Shown: positions 22,388 through 34,265, counted from the first letter of the stretch. The stretch: 58,685 nt of DNA from Heterostelium multicystogenum (GCA_003667245.1 RCNN01000209.1:1-58685); one strand, 5' to 3'. The notes: a model not told the origin generated them from the sequence alone. A program made the numbers and translations.

Positions 22388-22748
22388 ATGGGTTTGATAA
22401 ACTTGTAGATCAACCATCACACATGAAGGTACTAATTAATGCTTACCATGTGGAAATAGGCACAATTAGGAGGTTCGATTAGTGACTTGAGTCTTGGAAC
22501 CCAATTCTTGGAGGACAAGTTGCCTTATGGTATTCATGGATTATTAGATTGGTTGAAGAAAGAGCACGAATATCTAATAGATAATACAATAATTAGCTCT
22601 GTTGCAAAGATATTAGAAAACATCTGATAAAAAAGCTTTATCAGATTGGTTGAATTATCCATCAAGTTCTAGTGGAACCAATAGGTTAGCAATTTTTTGC
22701 TTCTTAAAGGAATTAAAAAATATTTTATTTCAAACTACTGGTAACTGA
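22388..22748 (+). CDS. Small uncharacterised protein, head-to-head with histone doublet
   Basis: The coding-like stretch reads FDKLVDQPSHMKVLINAYHV, then GGSISDLSLGTQFLEDKLPY, GIHGLLDWLKKEHEYLID, NTIISSVAKILE, DKKALSDWLNYPSSSSGTNR, stopping at 22748, about 120 residues. The frame changes near 22390 (A8 run beside the ATG), 22468 and 22620. It is helical and mixed-charge with no family I recognise. Its start is about 118 bp from the histone doublet start on the other strand, so the two may share a promoter. It could instead be a first exon of the following gene, but a stop and 280 bp of AT-rich DNA argue against that. Confidence 0.45.
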
Positions 22749-23029
22749 ATTAATAGATTTCTTTATTTTATCTCTTTCCATTCTCATTTTTTATTTATTG
22801 ATTGTTGGAAAGTCATGACTTGATTAATAAAAAATTATAATCATTATTGTTAAAAATTTAATTAATAAATACAGTCTTTAATACTTCTAGATATATTTAA
22901 TTTCAATATATATTATTGTATTCTTTTTTTTATTCACAAATTGATGGCTTTAATATTAAAATAATAAATTGTTACTTTCTTATCTTTCATTTACTTTAAA
23001 ATCATACCAACCCTCAGTTTACCTTTTGA

Positions 23030-25135
23030 ACAAAAGACAAAATCATTTGGACCACCTACAATACCAATCATTTTGTTTCATCAACAAAAGACAATAAATT
23101 TCTGCACTTCGCACCTTCAACAGCATTAACTAACAAGAAACCGAACAGGATTTTCTCAATTACCTCGAAAACTATCTCTAAGATTAAGGCACAAAAGAAA
23201 AAAAAACCAAATGAGTTACAAAACCCTAATCTTCCTGACCGATACTCTGAAAAAAGGAATCATCTACGATCATTGGAAACTCTAAAAAGCAAAGTTGGTA
23301 CAACTATTGAGCTTCCTGCTCTCCCACAAGAATACTTACCAAAAGAGATGGATAAAGTGCAACTTAAATCATTCATTCTTACAGAAGAGAGATACAACCT
23401 CGTCAAGAAATTTTGGAATAGCATAAAGCTTGGAAAAATTGGAGTTTACGGTGATGAAAACAATGGAATAATATTATCTGGTCCCTATGGGTGTGGCAAA
23501 TCTTTGGAATAATATCTCCTGACATCCATTTCCTTTGTAAATAATTGCATCGTTATCTATATTGTATGTAGTTCGACGATATTTTTATAAGATAAATACT
23601 AACTATAAATTAAACAGGGAAGAACCCTTGAATGGGCTCAAATGAAGACTGATGATGAATCAGCTCAATATTTTTTGAATTGGTTCATTTCATTAAATGC
23701 AGTTCGTGCTTCGAACATCAAGATAACCTCCTTCACCTTCACCTCCGCCAGAACCCCTCCTTGATCTTGCAAGGCTAGGTATTGAAGAAAAAAATTTCAA
23801 CTTTCTGTTAGAGTCTGTAATGAACTTTATCAACAACTCAGTGTCATCACTGAATCACCCATCGTGTGTTCAATCGATGAGCACCACGAGTTATGGAATC
23901 CTATTAAAGTACCCAGATGGTTCCCTCTCCTATCCTTACACTCGACCATTCTTCAGATCTTTCATTACAGGGACATCTGAACTTCAAGGACGTAGAACGA
24001 TTCTTCTCATCTCTGGATCTTCACATTCTCAATTCGAGCATAATCTTCAACATGCTTTCGATCGTTGGATTTACTATGTCACCCCTTTTTCATTCGAAAT
24101 TTTCCTCATGGTTATCAAAGTAGGTGGACCGATTGAACTTCCCATCAAGTGGCAAATTAATGAGGAGCAACAAAAAGAACTATACAGAAATAACTGGAGG
24201 AAACCCAGAGAGATCCTTCTACTTCAACAATGGTTCACAACTTCCAACATCTTCAGACAGTCCTATGGACTTTGCAGTCTCAAGGAAGAACAAGACATTC
24301 TATCCTGAGGTTCTCTTTTACTGGGAAAGGATCCATAAGAATGCAGCCAGGGTTGAAGGTTATATGAAATTCTTCAATCTCTTCTTCTCAAAGGGTGGCC
24401 ACAGATTAGAATCATCTGGATCATTCTTGGATACTGGACTGATATATTATCAACCTAAAGATGCCACCTATCATACTACTTGTTATGGTGCATTCTTGGC
24501 TTTGTTCCATTTTCACTTTTCTGGTACTGCCTCTCCGTTACCACTTCTATCAAGTGCCCCGTCAGACAAAGTACGAGAAGCACTATTCGAACGTTGGGTC
24601 ATTCATCGATTGATTAAAGGTCTCACTATAAAAAACGCAAAGTCATCTGCAGGATCATTTATTCTCCATTTCCCGAAAATTGAAAGACCAGAGTACATGA
24701 CAAAGCATAGTGTTCCTTTCAATCCAACTAAACTGTCATCTCTCTATCTCCCATCAACAGAAGACTTTGGGTGGGACATTGTCGTTCATCAACCTCCAAA
24801 AAATCAAATAGACAAACATATCATCTACTTCATAAAAGTATCCATTTCAAGTTTCAAAGTCCATGACCAGAGTAACCAAAATTTTGAAATCGATGGAAAG
24901 TGGACATCCAAAGAAAATTATGAAGCACTCTCTCGTAGAAACTATCGTCTCTGGAATCACTGGATTGAAATGCAAGTCTTATATATCAGACAACACTCTC
25001 ATTATGGATTGTGATGGATCAGATGTCAAATTCATCTATATTACAGAGACCCCAAATTATGTATCTTCGTTCAAGAATATGATAATCATTGACAAGAATT
25101 CTTGTGAACAAGATCTAAAGATCTCATTCTCATAA
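23030..25135 (+). CDS. Crinkler/RHS-type P-loop NTPase with restriction-endonuclease-like C-terminus (frameshifted)
   Basis: A basic N-terminal region precedes a P-loop: GIILSGPYGCGKS (Walker A, ~23480-23512). A beta strand (NNCIVIYI) follows, then an intron (GTATGT...CAG, ~23566-23618) and GRTLEWAQ. A Walker B-like IVCSIDEHHELW is at about 23865-23900. GSSHSQFEHNLQ and WIYYVTPFSFEIF match the sensor and PF motifs of Crinkler/RHS NTPases. The C-terminus carries ERWVIHRLIKG, FGWDIVVHQ and IYFIKVSISSFKVHD, resembling the E...D...(E/Q)-x-K-like core of the linked nuclease; a last segment ends QDLKISFS. In this class the ATPase is paired with a nuclease and the proteins are proposed effectors or conflict proteins acting in nuclei. 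Frames change near 23512, 23760, 23820-23930, 24130 and 24950. The true start is uncertain: no clear ATG near 23030, and a stop lies at 23027. Confidence 0.62.
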
Positions 25136-25238
25136 AGATTAACTAGTTGAATCTTGGGACTCGCATTATCTTCATTTATCTATTATATTAATTCCAAATT
25201 TGATCACTAAAACTTTATACAGAGGAATAGCGGACTAT

Positions 25239-28082
25239 TTATTTGGAGTTTAGTAACTTTTGTTTCGTTTTCAAAAGCGGTAACACGAATCCTTCTGTAG
25301 GTGGTAATGAGATACCCAATATCGATCTTGGTTTGTTGTTATTATCGTCAGAATTCGATTGCTTTTCAAAAGAAAGTATCGATTCTGTTGAGTATTGCTT
25401 GTTTGTTTTCTTTGATGTGTTTTGTGATGATGTCGGCGAATACATGTGGTTTGTTGTTTTGGTAGAAGAGCAGTGCTTCTAAGTAAGTAAGTATGCTTCT
25501 TCATTGTAGAGCGAAGTGTTTCTTATTCCGATTTTTGTGCCAATCTGAGCTTCGTAGCCAGCCTCTAAGAAGTAAGGCTCTTTGCAGCCAAGGATCAAGC
25601 CCTGAATACTAATGAGGACCTGTAGCAGATTGGAGAGACCTGGCTGCCACATTTCATTCTTATTTCCGTGCCATGTTCCCAACAAACTTAAACAAACATT
25701 GCCATTGACGTAGAGATTAGGGTGCAATTTGAATGTGACACTGTGATAGAATACCTTGGGGGGAACATATGGATAGGAGCTTGGCAGGTAAATATCAAAT
25801 ATAAAAGATACCATTTTCGTAGACAGTATCGGAAGGACCAATTATCAGTGCTTGCAAAAGATGCATTTTCTCACTGAAAGCTTTGACATAGATTCCTTTG
25901 GGTAAGGAGGATTGCAGCAATTTGAATTCTTTGTTGATTGAGTTGAATAACTTGGATGACATAATTACTTTTTCATTGTAGAAAGCATGGTTGTCCAACG
26001 AGGTTAGCAACTCAAAACTCTCCATTTTCCTCTCCATTCTCTCCAACATTTTTTAACTTCCTCCTTCTTTACATCATCCTCCTGTTTGTTTTCGACTACA
26101 CTATCACTTGTTTTGTTATTGTCAGACATCAACATTCCTGTGATCTGGTCTTTTTTCTTTAAAATATAATCAAACAATTTTTGAACACCTCCACCTTGAG
26201 TTTCATTTTTGTCTTGATCTGGCTCCTCTGTTGCTTCGGTTTTTTCTTCTAATGACAGTCGTTGGGCCATAGAATCGACTTCTTCGGTTCCTGCAAATTC
26301 TTCATCCTCATATTCTTCAAAATCTTCATCGTATGACTCTGCTTCTTCATCCTCCTCATCGAGCACAGTCAGGTCCTGAGGATATTTCTTTTCAATGAAT
26401 CCATTATTCCATCGCACTATCAACTGACATGTTTCATTGGACTTTCCAATGACCTGACCAACAACATCGCCTTCTGGACTTGGCTTGTCCGTATATACAA
26501 AGTCTGATTCATCAATGTTATCCTCCTCCAGATACTCAATTAAATAAACAGACACCATCATGCTCCAACTCGATTGTTTCAATGCTTTTGTCCTTGGACT
26601 TCCAGTAGATTGAGCAAGTTCTGGTGTCCGGATTATACTGCTTAATAACACCCCATTTTGTTTTCTTTTCTTTTTTCTGCAGGCTCCACAACATCGCCAG
26701 GGAAGTAGTCAGTAGACAGTTGATCGACGCTGCTCAAGTCCAAAGATGATTCCATTGTTATCGAGCCATCTTGCCACAATACTTTATTTTTGGTTTCCGT
26801 GTACCAAACCATTCCACCTTTCTCCACTCCGTCTTTATCTTTATACAAAACTGATTCGCCATAACCGAAATATCGTAGCATCATAAATAGTAATCACATC
26901 TTCGACGTCTTGCTTTGAGGATGGTTCCATCAGCTTCTATATCCTACATTGTTTTTCAAAATCAGTATCAGTAAAGTCATTACAATCAATCGACGGTCAC
27001 TGTGAGAACAACTACTTACGATGTAATTGTACCAATTTACATCTACGCTGATCGGCTTAACATCTAAAATCAATCCCTTTCCTCTTATGCTATTGACCAA
27101 TTTGCCTTTGCAGAGGGTCTCGTCGTAGAGTCCTTCCACCTTGATCATTTTGCTCATTGTGAAATCACCAATCAGACTGGGATCGCTAAGTGACTGGATC
27201 TTGAGCTCGACTTTGTCATTCATGATACTGCCAATCACTTCTTTTCTTTGTCGACAACAAGTACACCGTACTGGTACTCGGTGGGAGGCCTCACATCCTC
27301 GGTCGTTACAAAACACTGTTTCGTCAAAGGTCCGCGATGTGTTGATGAGGGTGTTGAGGAATTCGAATGGGATGAGGTGGTATGTCTTCTTATGAGAAAG
27401 CACCTTGCCCAGCTGTCTGCTGTCGCTGCTGGTCTTCTGTACATTGTCGCTGATATAGAGTGTTCGGTCGACGATGATGAGCTCGCTCAGGTCCATTTCG
27501 ATGAGCGAGCCGTCTGGCTTCTGGATAAGTACACCGCTCTCGGTGTTCTTGAATTTATAGGAGCTGATGGTCTCGTCCATGTCGACCATGCTATGAGTAT
27601 CATCACTATTTAGACTTTCTTCATTGTCGCAGTCGTCGCCTTCTTCGTCATCGTCGTATTCTTCTTCGTCATCTTCGCCATCATCATCTTCTCCATCATC
27701 TTCGCCGTCGCCGTCGCCGTCGCCATCATATTTTGAATCATAGTCGGCATCTAATTCGTCATCCAATTCTTCCTCCCATGCTAACTTTGCAACAACACCA
27801 AATTCTTGTGTCTGGTGTGTAGGATTAATAAAATTAACTATATCCTCTTTATAAATATTCTATGAATTTCAAGTGTTGGTTGTAAAGTAAATGTAATTAT
27901 TATAATTAGTAAATAATACAAATGCGGTAAACATTGCAAAGCTAACAAACAACTATAACACATACTCTTTCAACTTTAGTCTTAGTAGTAGATGGTGCTG
28001 CTGCTATTGCTTTTGCTTGTTGTTCTTGTTCTTGTTCTTGTTGTTCTGGTAGTGTTATTGTTGATTCGTCACTCGTACTCAT
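25239..28082 (-). CDS. ube2o: UBE2O-like E2/E3 hybrid ubiquitin-conjugating enzyme (frameshifted)
   Basis: A Gln/Glu-rich N-terminus is encoded in exon 1 (27966-28082) and joined across a 121-bp intron to DIVNFINPTHQTQEFGVV. A long acidic tract (27580-27760) follows. The middle has several SH3/tudor-like conserved regions with G-D-V/V-W patterns: FGYGESVLYKDKDGVEKGGM, YFPGDVVEPAE, SPEGDVVGQVIGKSNETC. The C-terminal UBC domain contains LPKGIYVKAF, LQALIIGPSDTVYENGIF, LPSSYPYVPPKVFYHSV, HPNLYVNGNVCLSLLGTW (HPN motif and active-site Cys) and SNLLQVLISIQGLIL, colinear with UBE2O. UBE2O is a large E2 with E3 activity on orphan ribosomal and other proteins. Introns are 27845-27965 and 26944-27019. 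Frames change near 26885, 26660, 26560, 26030, 25810 and 25480. A Ser/Asn-rich tail ends at 25239. Confidence 0.88.
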
Positions 28083-28354
28083 ATTCTTTTTCTCTTTAAA
28101 GTAAATCAATAAATAACTAATAACTAATTGTAAATACTAATGAAAACGAAGAGACAAAATAGATAGGTATTGTGATGTAAGATAATACTGGTATATTATA
28201 ATAATAATTCAATTTAGTGTTTTAATTAAATTTCTGCGTTTTTTGTGCTACTTTAAAACATTCCTAGAATATATATACTTCAATCAAATTTATCAATTCC
28301 AATCAGTTTAAAGTTATTAATTTAATTAATAATACAATGATTTATTAAAAATAT

Positions 28355-28376
28355 AATATATATATATATATATATT
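28355..28376. repeat. (TA)n tract
   Basis: Alternating TA dinucleotides in the gap between the PNKP 3' end and the UBE2O 5' end. Confidence 0.9.
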
Positions 28377-28383
28377 ATATATA

Positions 28384-30020
28384 TTATTGAGTGTTCTTAT
28401 TTTGTACTGGAATGTTGTACTGTTCTACTTCGTCTGGAGCAAGATTGAGAATAAAGTTGACTTTTTTTGATATCACTGAAACCTTCGCTGAGGTGGGGTT
28501 CTTCGAATCCTTTGTTGTAAATGTTGTTAGACCATCGAGGAGATGTGCTTGATTTGCTTAGTTCTCTCACGGTAGTAGTTGTGTGGTTCGAGGTGGCAGT
28601 TCAGTCATCATCTGGAAGCAACGTACTGGAACACCGTGCTTTTTGGCAATGGTGATGTACTCCCTACGGGCGGCCTTGGTGGGGTTGGTGTTGTCTACGA
28701 CGACAGACTTTCCAGCGGCCAAGCTGTTCGTCGGCAAAACTTCTGGCACTTCTTGGTGTCCTTGATTGTGTCACGGTTGGCCCATGCATAGCCAGCAGCA
28801 ACAAAGTGATTTTTTGGCTGAATGTGCTCTTTCCACTACCGGGCCAACCGACCATGATGACCATCTCCTGTTTCTTGGAGACTATGGTCTGGTCGTCACC
28901 TTGGAGCAGATTTCCAGTGTGGCTGACTTGGGAATTTCAAATTTGGAGTGATTGCCTCAGTTGGTGCCTCTCCCAAGAAGAACTCTTCTGGAGTCTTGAA
29001 AAGCAATTTTGGCTGTCATGGCAAAACCTTTGTCCGATGCAGCGAAATCCTTCTTCTTGCCTGGCTTCCAGTTATCTGGACGACCAGCAGCATCTCCAAC
29101 GTAGAAGCACTGTGAGAGATCAAATTGGATTCCTGTTGGTGCAGTAGTCTTGCAAGAAGGTCCACATCAAGGCATTTGGTTTTACGCCAGGCACCGTCTT
29201 TGTCAGTGGCCATGATGGCTATACATGGGATTCCAATTTCGGCGCAGAGGTCTCTCGATCTTTCCGGGATACTGAACTAAATTGGTTCTGTCGAAAGCAT
29301 TCTTGTAACCGACACCACCTTGGTTGGTGATGACAAATAACTTGGTATCCGTCATCATGCAACTGCTTCATCATAGTTGGAACAGAGGGATCCCACCAGA
29401 CCCAATCAGTACGAGAGGTGGCAAACTTCTTTCCAGACTTTGTCTGGATCATTGTGTCGTCCATACAAAAGCAGCGATCTTATTACGTGAGATGTGTTGT
29501 TCAAGGAAAAAGTAAGCCTCTTCGTTATGGAGTCCATTTTCCAAGTGGTTGTTTTGATTTGGCAATGGTTTTTGATGTTACGGTTGTAGTGGTAGTAACA
29601 ACTTTCTCTTCCTCTTCTTCTTCCTCTACTTCCTCTTCGTCTGACTTGACCTTTTTGGTTTTATTGGCAGCAGCAGTTTTGGTTGCTACAGCAGCACCAG
29701 CAGCATTTCTAGTTCTCTTGGTTGGTCTAGCTTTCTTCCTCTTCTGGCTCGGCTTCTTTAGCTGGTACAACACTAGCACCATCTTTTTCTTCTTCTTCTT
29801 CTTCCTCTTCTTCTTCATCTGCTTTTCTCTTTGGAGCGGGTTTCGGTTTAGCGGAGGCAGTAGGTTTAGTCGTAGCAGTTGCATCACCGGAACTGGTCAT
29901 GATCAATTTGATCAAATGAGCTTTAGGACCTTTTACTTTGAGTCCCAATTTCTTTACAGATGTTGGCGACATCTTTATACAACATGTTTTCCAAAACTCA
30001 TCTTGGTTATATGTAGACAT
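28384..30020 (-). CDS. pnkp: Polynucleotide kinase 3'-phosphatase (PNKP), frameshifted
   Basis: After an N-terminal helical segment ([16 protein letters not shown], perhaps SAP-like) and a Lys/Glu/Pro-rich linker comes the HAD phosphatase: [20 protein letters not shown], then [15 protein letters not shown] and [12 protein letters not shown]. The first catalytic Asp codon of the DxDxT motif appears hit by a one-base deletion near 29463. The kinase follows with Walker [12 protein letters not shown], then [28 protein letters not shown], and a C-terminal GFSDIKK segment. The order phosphatase-then-kinase and the motifs are those of PNKP, which restores 3'-OH/5'-phosphate ends in single- and double-strand break repair. 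There is no FHA domain. Frames change near 29980, 29740, 29460, 29370, 29215, 29030, 28860, 28740, 28570 and 28500. The stop at 28384 follows QNKNTQ. No intron was recognised. Confidence 0.88.
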
Positions 30021-30452
30021 TTTCTTTGAACAAATATATTATATATATATATATGTATGTATATGTATGATTAGTAGTAATATGTAATTAATTTATGAAT
30101 AATATAATGTACATTTGACCCAGTATACTGGTGGAATATATATTGGGTGGACAGCTTTACTTTGCCAAAGTTATTGCCAATTTACAGTAAATTTTCAAAT
30201 TTAATTTTTTGTCCCTCACATCCAAGATTTTAAATTTTTCTACTAACTAATTATAACGGCACTCTTCACTCTGACATAACCTTTTTTTAGGAAACTCACA
30301 GTAGTTGAGCTGTGCTTGTGCCAACATTTATCAAGATTCAGATGAAGTGATTTTGATCAACAGTTTTTTGAGGCATGATTTTGAATGTACAGCAGATTTT
30401 TATTTATTCTTTTTAAAAAGGACTGTTGAGACCTAGCGTGTCAGGAGTGCAC

Positions 30453-30951
30453 CTATTTTGTTTGAGTAGGAAACCTTTGCTGATTGTTCTTGTTTGGCCA
30501 GGATATGATGATGGTGTTGCCCCTCACTTGGTTGGTCGGATAGTTTCTGTCAGTGATACGCTCGAGTAAAGCCCAGATCTTTAGCCTTCCAAAACGAAAA
30601 CAGGACATTAGGCTTCGTGGGATCAAATAGGGAATGATACAGTACTGTAGTTGATTTCCACCGGTGTGTGGAAAGCCGTCTTTATATCCAGAGTAATCGA
30701 ATAAGCCGTATCTCTATTCATTCTGATTGTCAGCATCTTTGTATAGGAATTGACCACCGTCACCAAAGCAACTCTAACCATATTATCGGGTTGATCCTTA
30801 TATGAAGATTGATAGCAAATTAATACAAGAGAAAGAGAAGAAAGATCAAGTTAAACTAAATGGATGAATAGTTTACTTTAAATTTTTCCAAAATAGTACC
30901 ACTTATTTCTTCATTTCCAACAAAGATATCTAATATATTATCTTCCAACAT
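30453..30951 (-). CDS. Small spliced gene, function unknown
   Basis: Assembled by eye. Exon 1 (30877-30951) encodes MLEDNILDIFVGNEEISGTI then LEKFK, followed by an 80-bp GTAAAC...AAG intron (30797-30876). Exon 2 reads DQPDNMVRVALVTVVNSYTK, MLTIRMNRDTAYSITLDIKT, AFHTPVEINYSTVSF, then FDPTKPNVLFSFWKAKDLGF and LERITDRNYPTNQVRGNTII, stopping at 30453. About 145 residues with two frame changes near 30635 and 30560. The mixed alpha/beta composition and clean splice junction support a real gene, but I recognise no family. It lies between PNKP and cyclin K in the same direction. Confidence 0.55.
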
Positions 30952-31557
30952 GATTGATTAAAGGATTGATTGATAGGTTTCTGATTACACAGTATTGATT
31001 GGATTGACTTTGATTTGACTTTACTTGACTGGACTCCGGATTGATTGATTGGTTATTGGTTTGCTTGATTTCGTAGTAGATATATACAACTAAAGATTTG
31101 AATTAATTGTTTATCATTCATTCATTTATTCATTTTATTAATATAATTTTGTTATTCTTGTTCTTTCTTTTTCTTTTTTAGTTATTTCATTTGTTTATTT
31201 GTTTAGTTTGATCCACCAGCAACCCGTGATGCAATCAAAATGAATTACAAAGCTGGTGGGTGGGTGTATTTCTGATGGTGAATAAAGTTACTCTGTATCC
31301 ATTAGTTGTAGTAGTGAGTTAGAGTTGATGTTGAAGTGGAGGATGGATGTATGTTGAATGAAATCTGATTACTTGTTGATTGATTAAAACAACACAAGAT
31401 TCAGTTTGAATTCTATAAAGAAGTAGTGTGTATATCTATTCTTATTTGTTATAACTTTTTTGTTAGCTTTTCTTATTTTTTTTTTTGTAGTATTATATTA
31501 TTTATGTTTGGGTTGTGGAGTATATTGATGGAGAATATCTGTTTTATCTAAATAATT
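30952..31557. other. Intergenic region with inverted repeat and G-box-like motif
   Basis: AT-rich sequence between the small spliced gene and the cyclin 3' end. CCACCAGC (31213-31220) and GCTGGTGG (31252-31259) form an 8-bp inverted repeat with a 31-nt spacer. The right arm runs into GGTGGGTGGGTGT, a G-box-like string, about 300 bp upstream of the small gene's start. Confidence 0.4.
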
Positions 31558-33438
31558 CTATCTTCTTTCTCTGTCTCTGTCTCGGTCGTCACGTCTATCT
31601 CTGTCTCTGTCCCTGTCGTCACGTCTGTTACCGCTGTCCCTACTATCTCTGTGGGATGGTCTTCCGTGCTTTGAAGGGGATTGCGCTCTTGATGGTGATG
31701 GAGATCGACTGTAGTTTGATTTGCTGTATGGTGAATATCGATTGTTTGATTTGTTGTTGGATGACGATGGTGACGGTGGAGTGTTGGTTGCTTGGGCCAG
31801 GTGATAGAGATTGATGTCTGCTGACAGTAGGTGATTGGTATGAGTTGGGTGTAGGACCTGTGATGATCGACTTTAGATGAAACAGAATTGCTGTTGTTTG
31901 GTTTCGATGATGAAGATGAAGATGGTGCTGGTGCTGGAGTTGATGTAGTTTTCGACGAAGATGGAGATGTTGTTTTCTCTTGTGAATGGTGTTCTATTTC
32001 ATTATTGCTGTTGTTTGTTGAGTTTAATTCTTGTGATCGTTGTGGATGCTGGCTATTTGAATTTGAGTTATTGGTTTTAGGGGTGTATGTGTTGTGCCTG
32101 TTGTTTGCTGCTTTTTCGGTGATATACTCGAGTTTCCATTGTTGTTATTGCTGTTGTTGTTTTTCTTGCAAAATCTTTTGATTTGGCTCGAGATCGTAGA
32201 GATCCATAATCTGGTGGCTGATGTCTTCGAGAGCTTCCAGATTATTGGGATTCTCCCACCAGTGTTTCTTACCCTCCGACGCGAGAGGGTAGCTTAAAAA
32301 TCTAGTTGCGAGGAAAACGGATGTGTATGAAATGTAGTCTGGTGGGTATCGTAAACAAAGGTTGGTTCTCAAAACTATCATTTACAAAATTCCAAGCGAC
32401 TTGACAAAAGACTTTTTACTACCTACAATTGTATATTTTGTTAGTTATTCATCGCTCAATCTAGATAATCATTGATTCGATCGATATTACCTTGAATCGT
32501 CTTCATGTACTCAAGGAGATATTTATAAGGATGATCGACCGTTAGCTCGAATGCGATTGTGGTCAATAACAAATGCTCGTTTTGTACTATTTTATTGGCG
32601 AGTTCTCCCACCTCCTAATATTGCGATCGCAAGTAAATAGTAAAAGGGTCAGTAACGATAGTAGAGTAAGACACTCAGGTTTGTTTGATCATACAGGAGA
32701 ATTTTGTGTAATTTCTGCATTCTTATAACGGGCTTTATAAGAAAAATATGATACATCTACAAGTTTTCTTGGTTTTTCTTCGACTTTACCTGCTAAAAAT
32801 AAACATGTTTGTAGCTATAACCTGTTTGAATAGGTATAAAATGTATTAGCAAAAACTTGTTATTTTAACCTTCTTTGCATAGCAATGCTTTGTCGTCGAT
32901 ATTGCTGTTGGTATCTATCGCTGTTGCTCTGCTGATGTTGTCTGCTTGTTAGATGACCTACAAATCTATCATGATCTTTCAGCTGATGTCGTATAAAGAA
33001 TCTATGAAAATATGTTGTTGCAGTTGCAATGATAAGTTGTGATCTAAATATTAATGTGAACGATAGGAATTAGTATTTTGATGATGTTGCACCTGTTGGT
33101 CAAAGATGATGTGAGGCATCATCAATAGTTACAATTTTAATTTAATTCCCAGATCTTGAATGAATGCACAGCTTGCTTGTCGCGATGTGATCTCTGATTT
33201 AACGTCATCACCATAGTGCTTCTGTATCTGTTTCTTTTTGTAAAGTACCAATGTGAGTTTGAAACTTTGAAGTCTAGCATCGACCCTGGATTCGAAGTTC
33301 CATTGTTTGTTGATGCTGCTGTAGTTGTAGGGCTGCTGCTGTAGTTGTAGTGGAGGTAGTGCTAGATTGCTGCTGCTGTGATTGCTGTGATTGTATATTC
33401 GATGTTTGCTGTTGTGTAGATGGTTGATTTGTGTTCAT
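31558..33438 (-). CDS. cycK: Cyclin K/T-type transcriptional cyclin with Arg/Asp-rich tail (frameshifted)
   Basis: A Gln/Ser-rich N-terminus from 33438 leads to the first cyclin box: CAFIQDLGIKLKL, SQLIIATATTYFHRFFIRHQ, LKDHDRF, CLFLAGKVEEKPRKLVDVSY, VQNEHLLLTTIAFELTVDHP, YKYLLEYMKTIQ. The second box has QVAWNFVNDS, LRTNLCLRYPPDYISY, TSVFLATRFL, KKHWWENPNN and LEDISHQIMDLYD, closest to cyclin K/T. Such cyclins activate CDK9/CDK12 to phosphorylate the RNA polymerase II CTD. Introns are 33044-33132, 32822-32961, 32615-32694 and about 32417-32490. The long Asn/Gln/Ser/Pro-rich tail ends in RDRDRDRRDD repeats (31560-31640), more like the RS tail of cyclin L; but the boxes favour K/T. Frames change near 33290, 32805, 32415 and 32370. 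Confidence 0.83.
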
Positions 33439-34265
33439 GATTCAATGATATATTATCATTCGGTCGTCGATACTGGTAGTTTGTAGTTGAAGTTCAATAC
33501 GATACTCTACTTGTTTACTATTATTACTGTTACTATTATAATATCCACTATACTAACTAAACTATACTATACTATACTCTATTAATAGATAGATAAATAC
33601 TTATAACTAGTAGTAACAATAATTAAACTGAAAATGAAATTAGAAACTAAAAAACCAAAATAAAAATTAAACAATGTTATTCAAATTAAATATTTAGATA
33701 AGGAAAAAAGAATATATAAACATATAAACTAATAAGAATAGAAATAGATATATAGATTAGATATATAAATAACAATGAAACAAATAAATTATTAAAAGTA
33801 TTTTTTTGTAAAAAAATTTGTTAGTTTAAATTAACAACAAAGTAAAGAACAACTGAACTTAACAAGCAAGCAAAGCAAATACTTGGATTTATGTATTTAT
33901 CTATTAGTTATTTAATTGTTAATTAGGCTTTGATAAATAAGTATTATAAGTAATTGTACTGTTAAATATTTAAATATTATATTTCTACTTGTTTTACACT
34001 TTTACTTATTATATTGTTTAAATACTGATATTGTATTTATTTATAAATGATCTCTCTCTCTCCCTCTCTATATCTAATATAGGTCTATCGATAAGTTAAA
34101 GAAAGAAAGAATAATCTTTAAATTATCGTCAAGAACAAGCTATTTGTTCAAAGAAAAGATAAAGATAAAGATAAAACAGAGTTTTTGTGTTTTTTTGTAA
34201 ATTTTTAAATTTTGTATTTTAGAGTTCAGTTGAAAATACTATGTAGATTGTCGATATTATTATTA
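33439..34265. other. Intergenic region, very AT-rich
   Basis: The gap holds the cyclin 5' region with CTATA repeats near 33555-33585 and a TCTCTCTC run near 34050. Nothing gene-like is seen. Confidence 0.5.

Noticed and set aside
29418..30029. Long plus-strand frame rich in Ser/Phe
   Set aside because: Antisense shadow of the Lys/Glu-rich PNKP linker; no homology.
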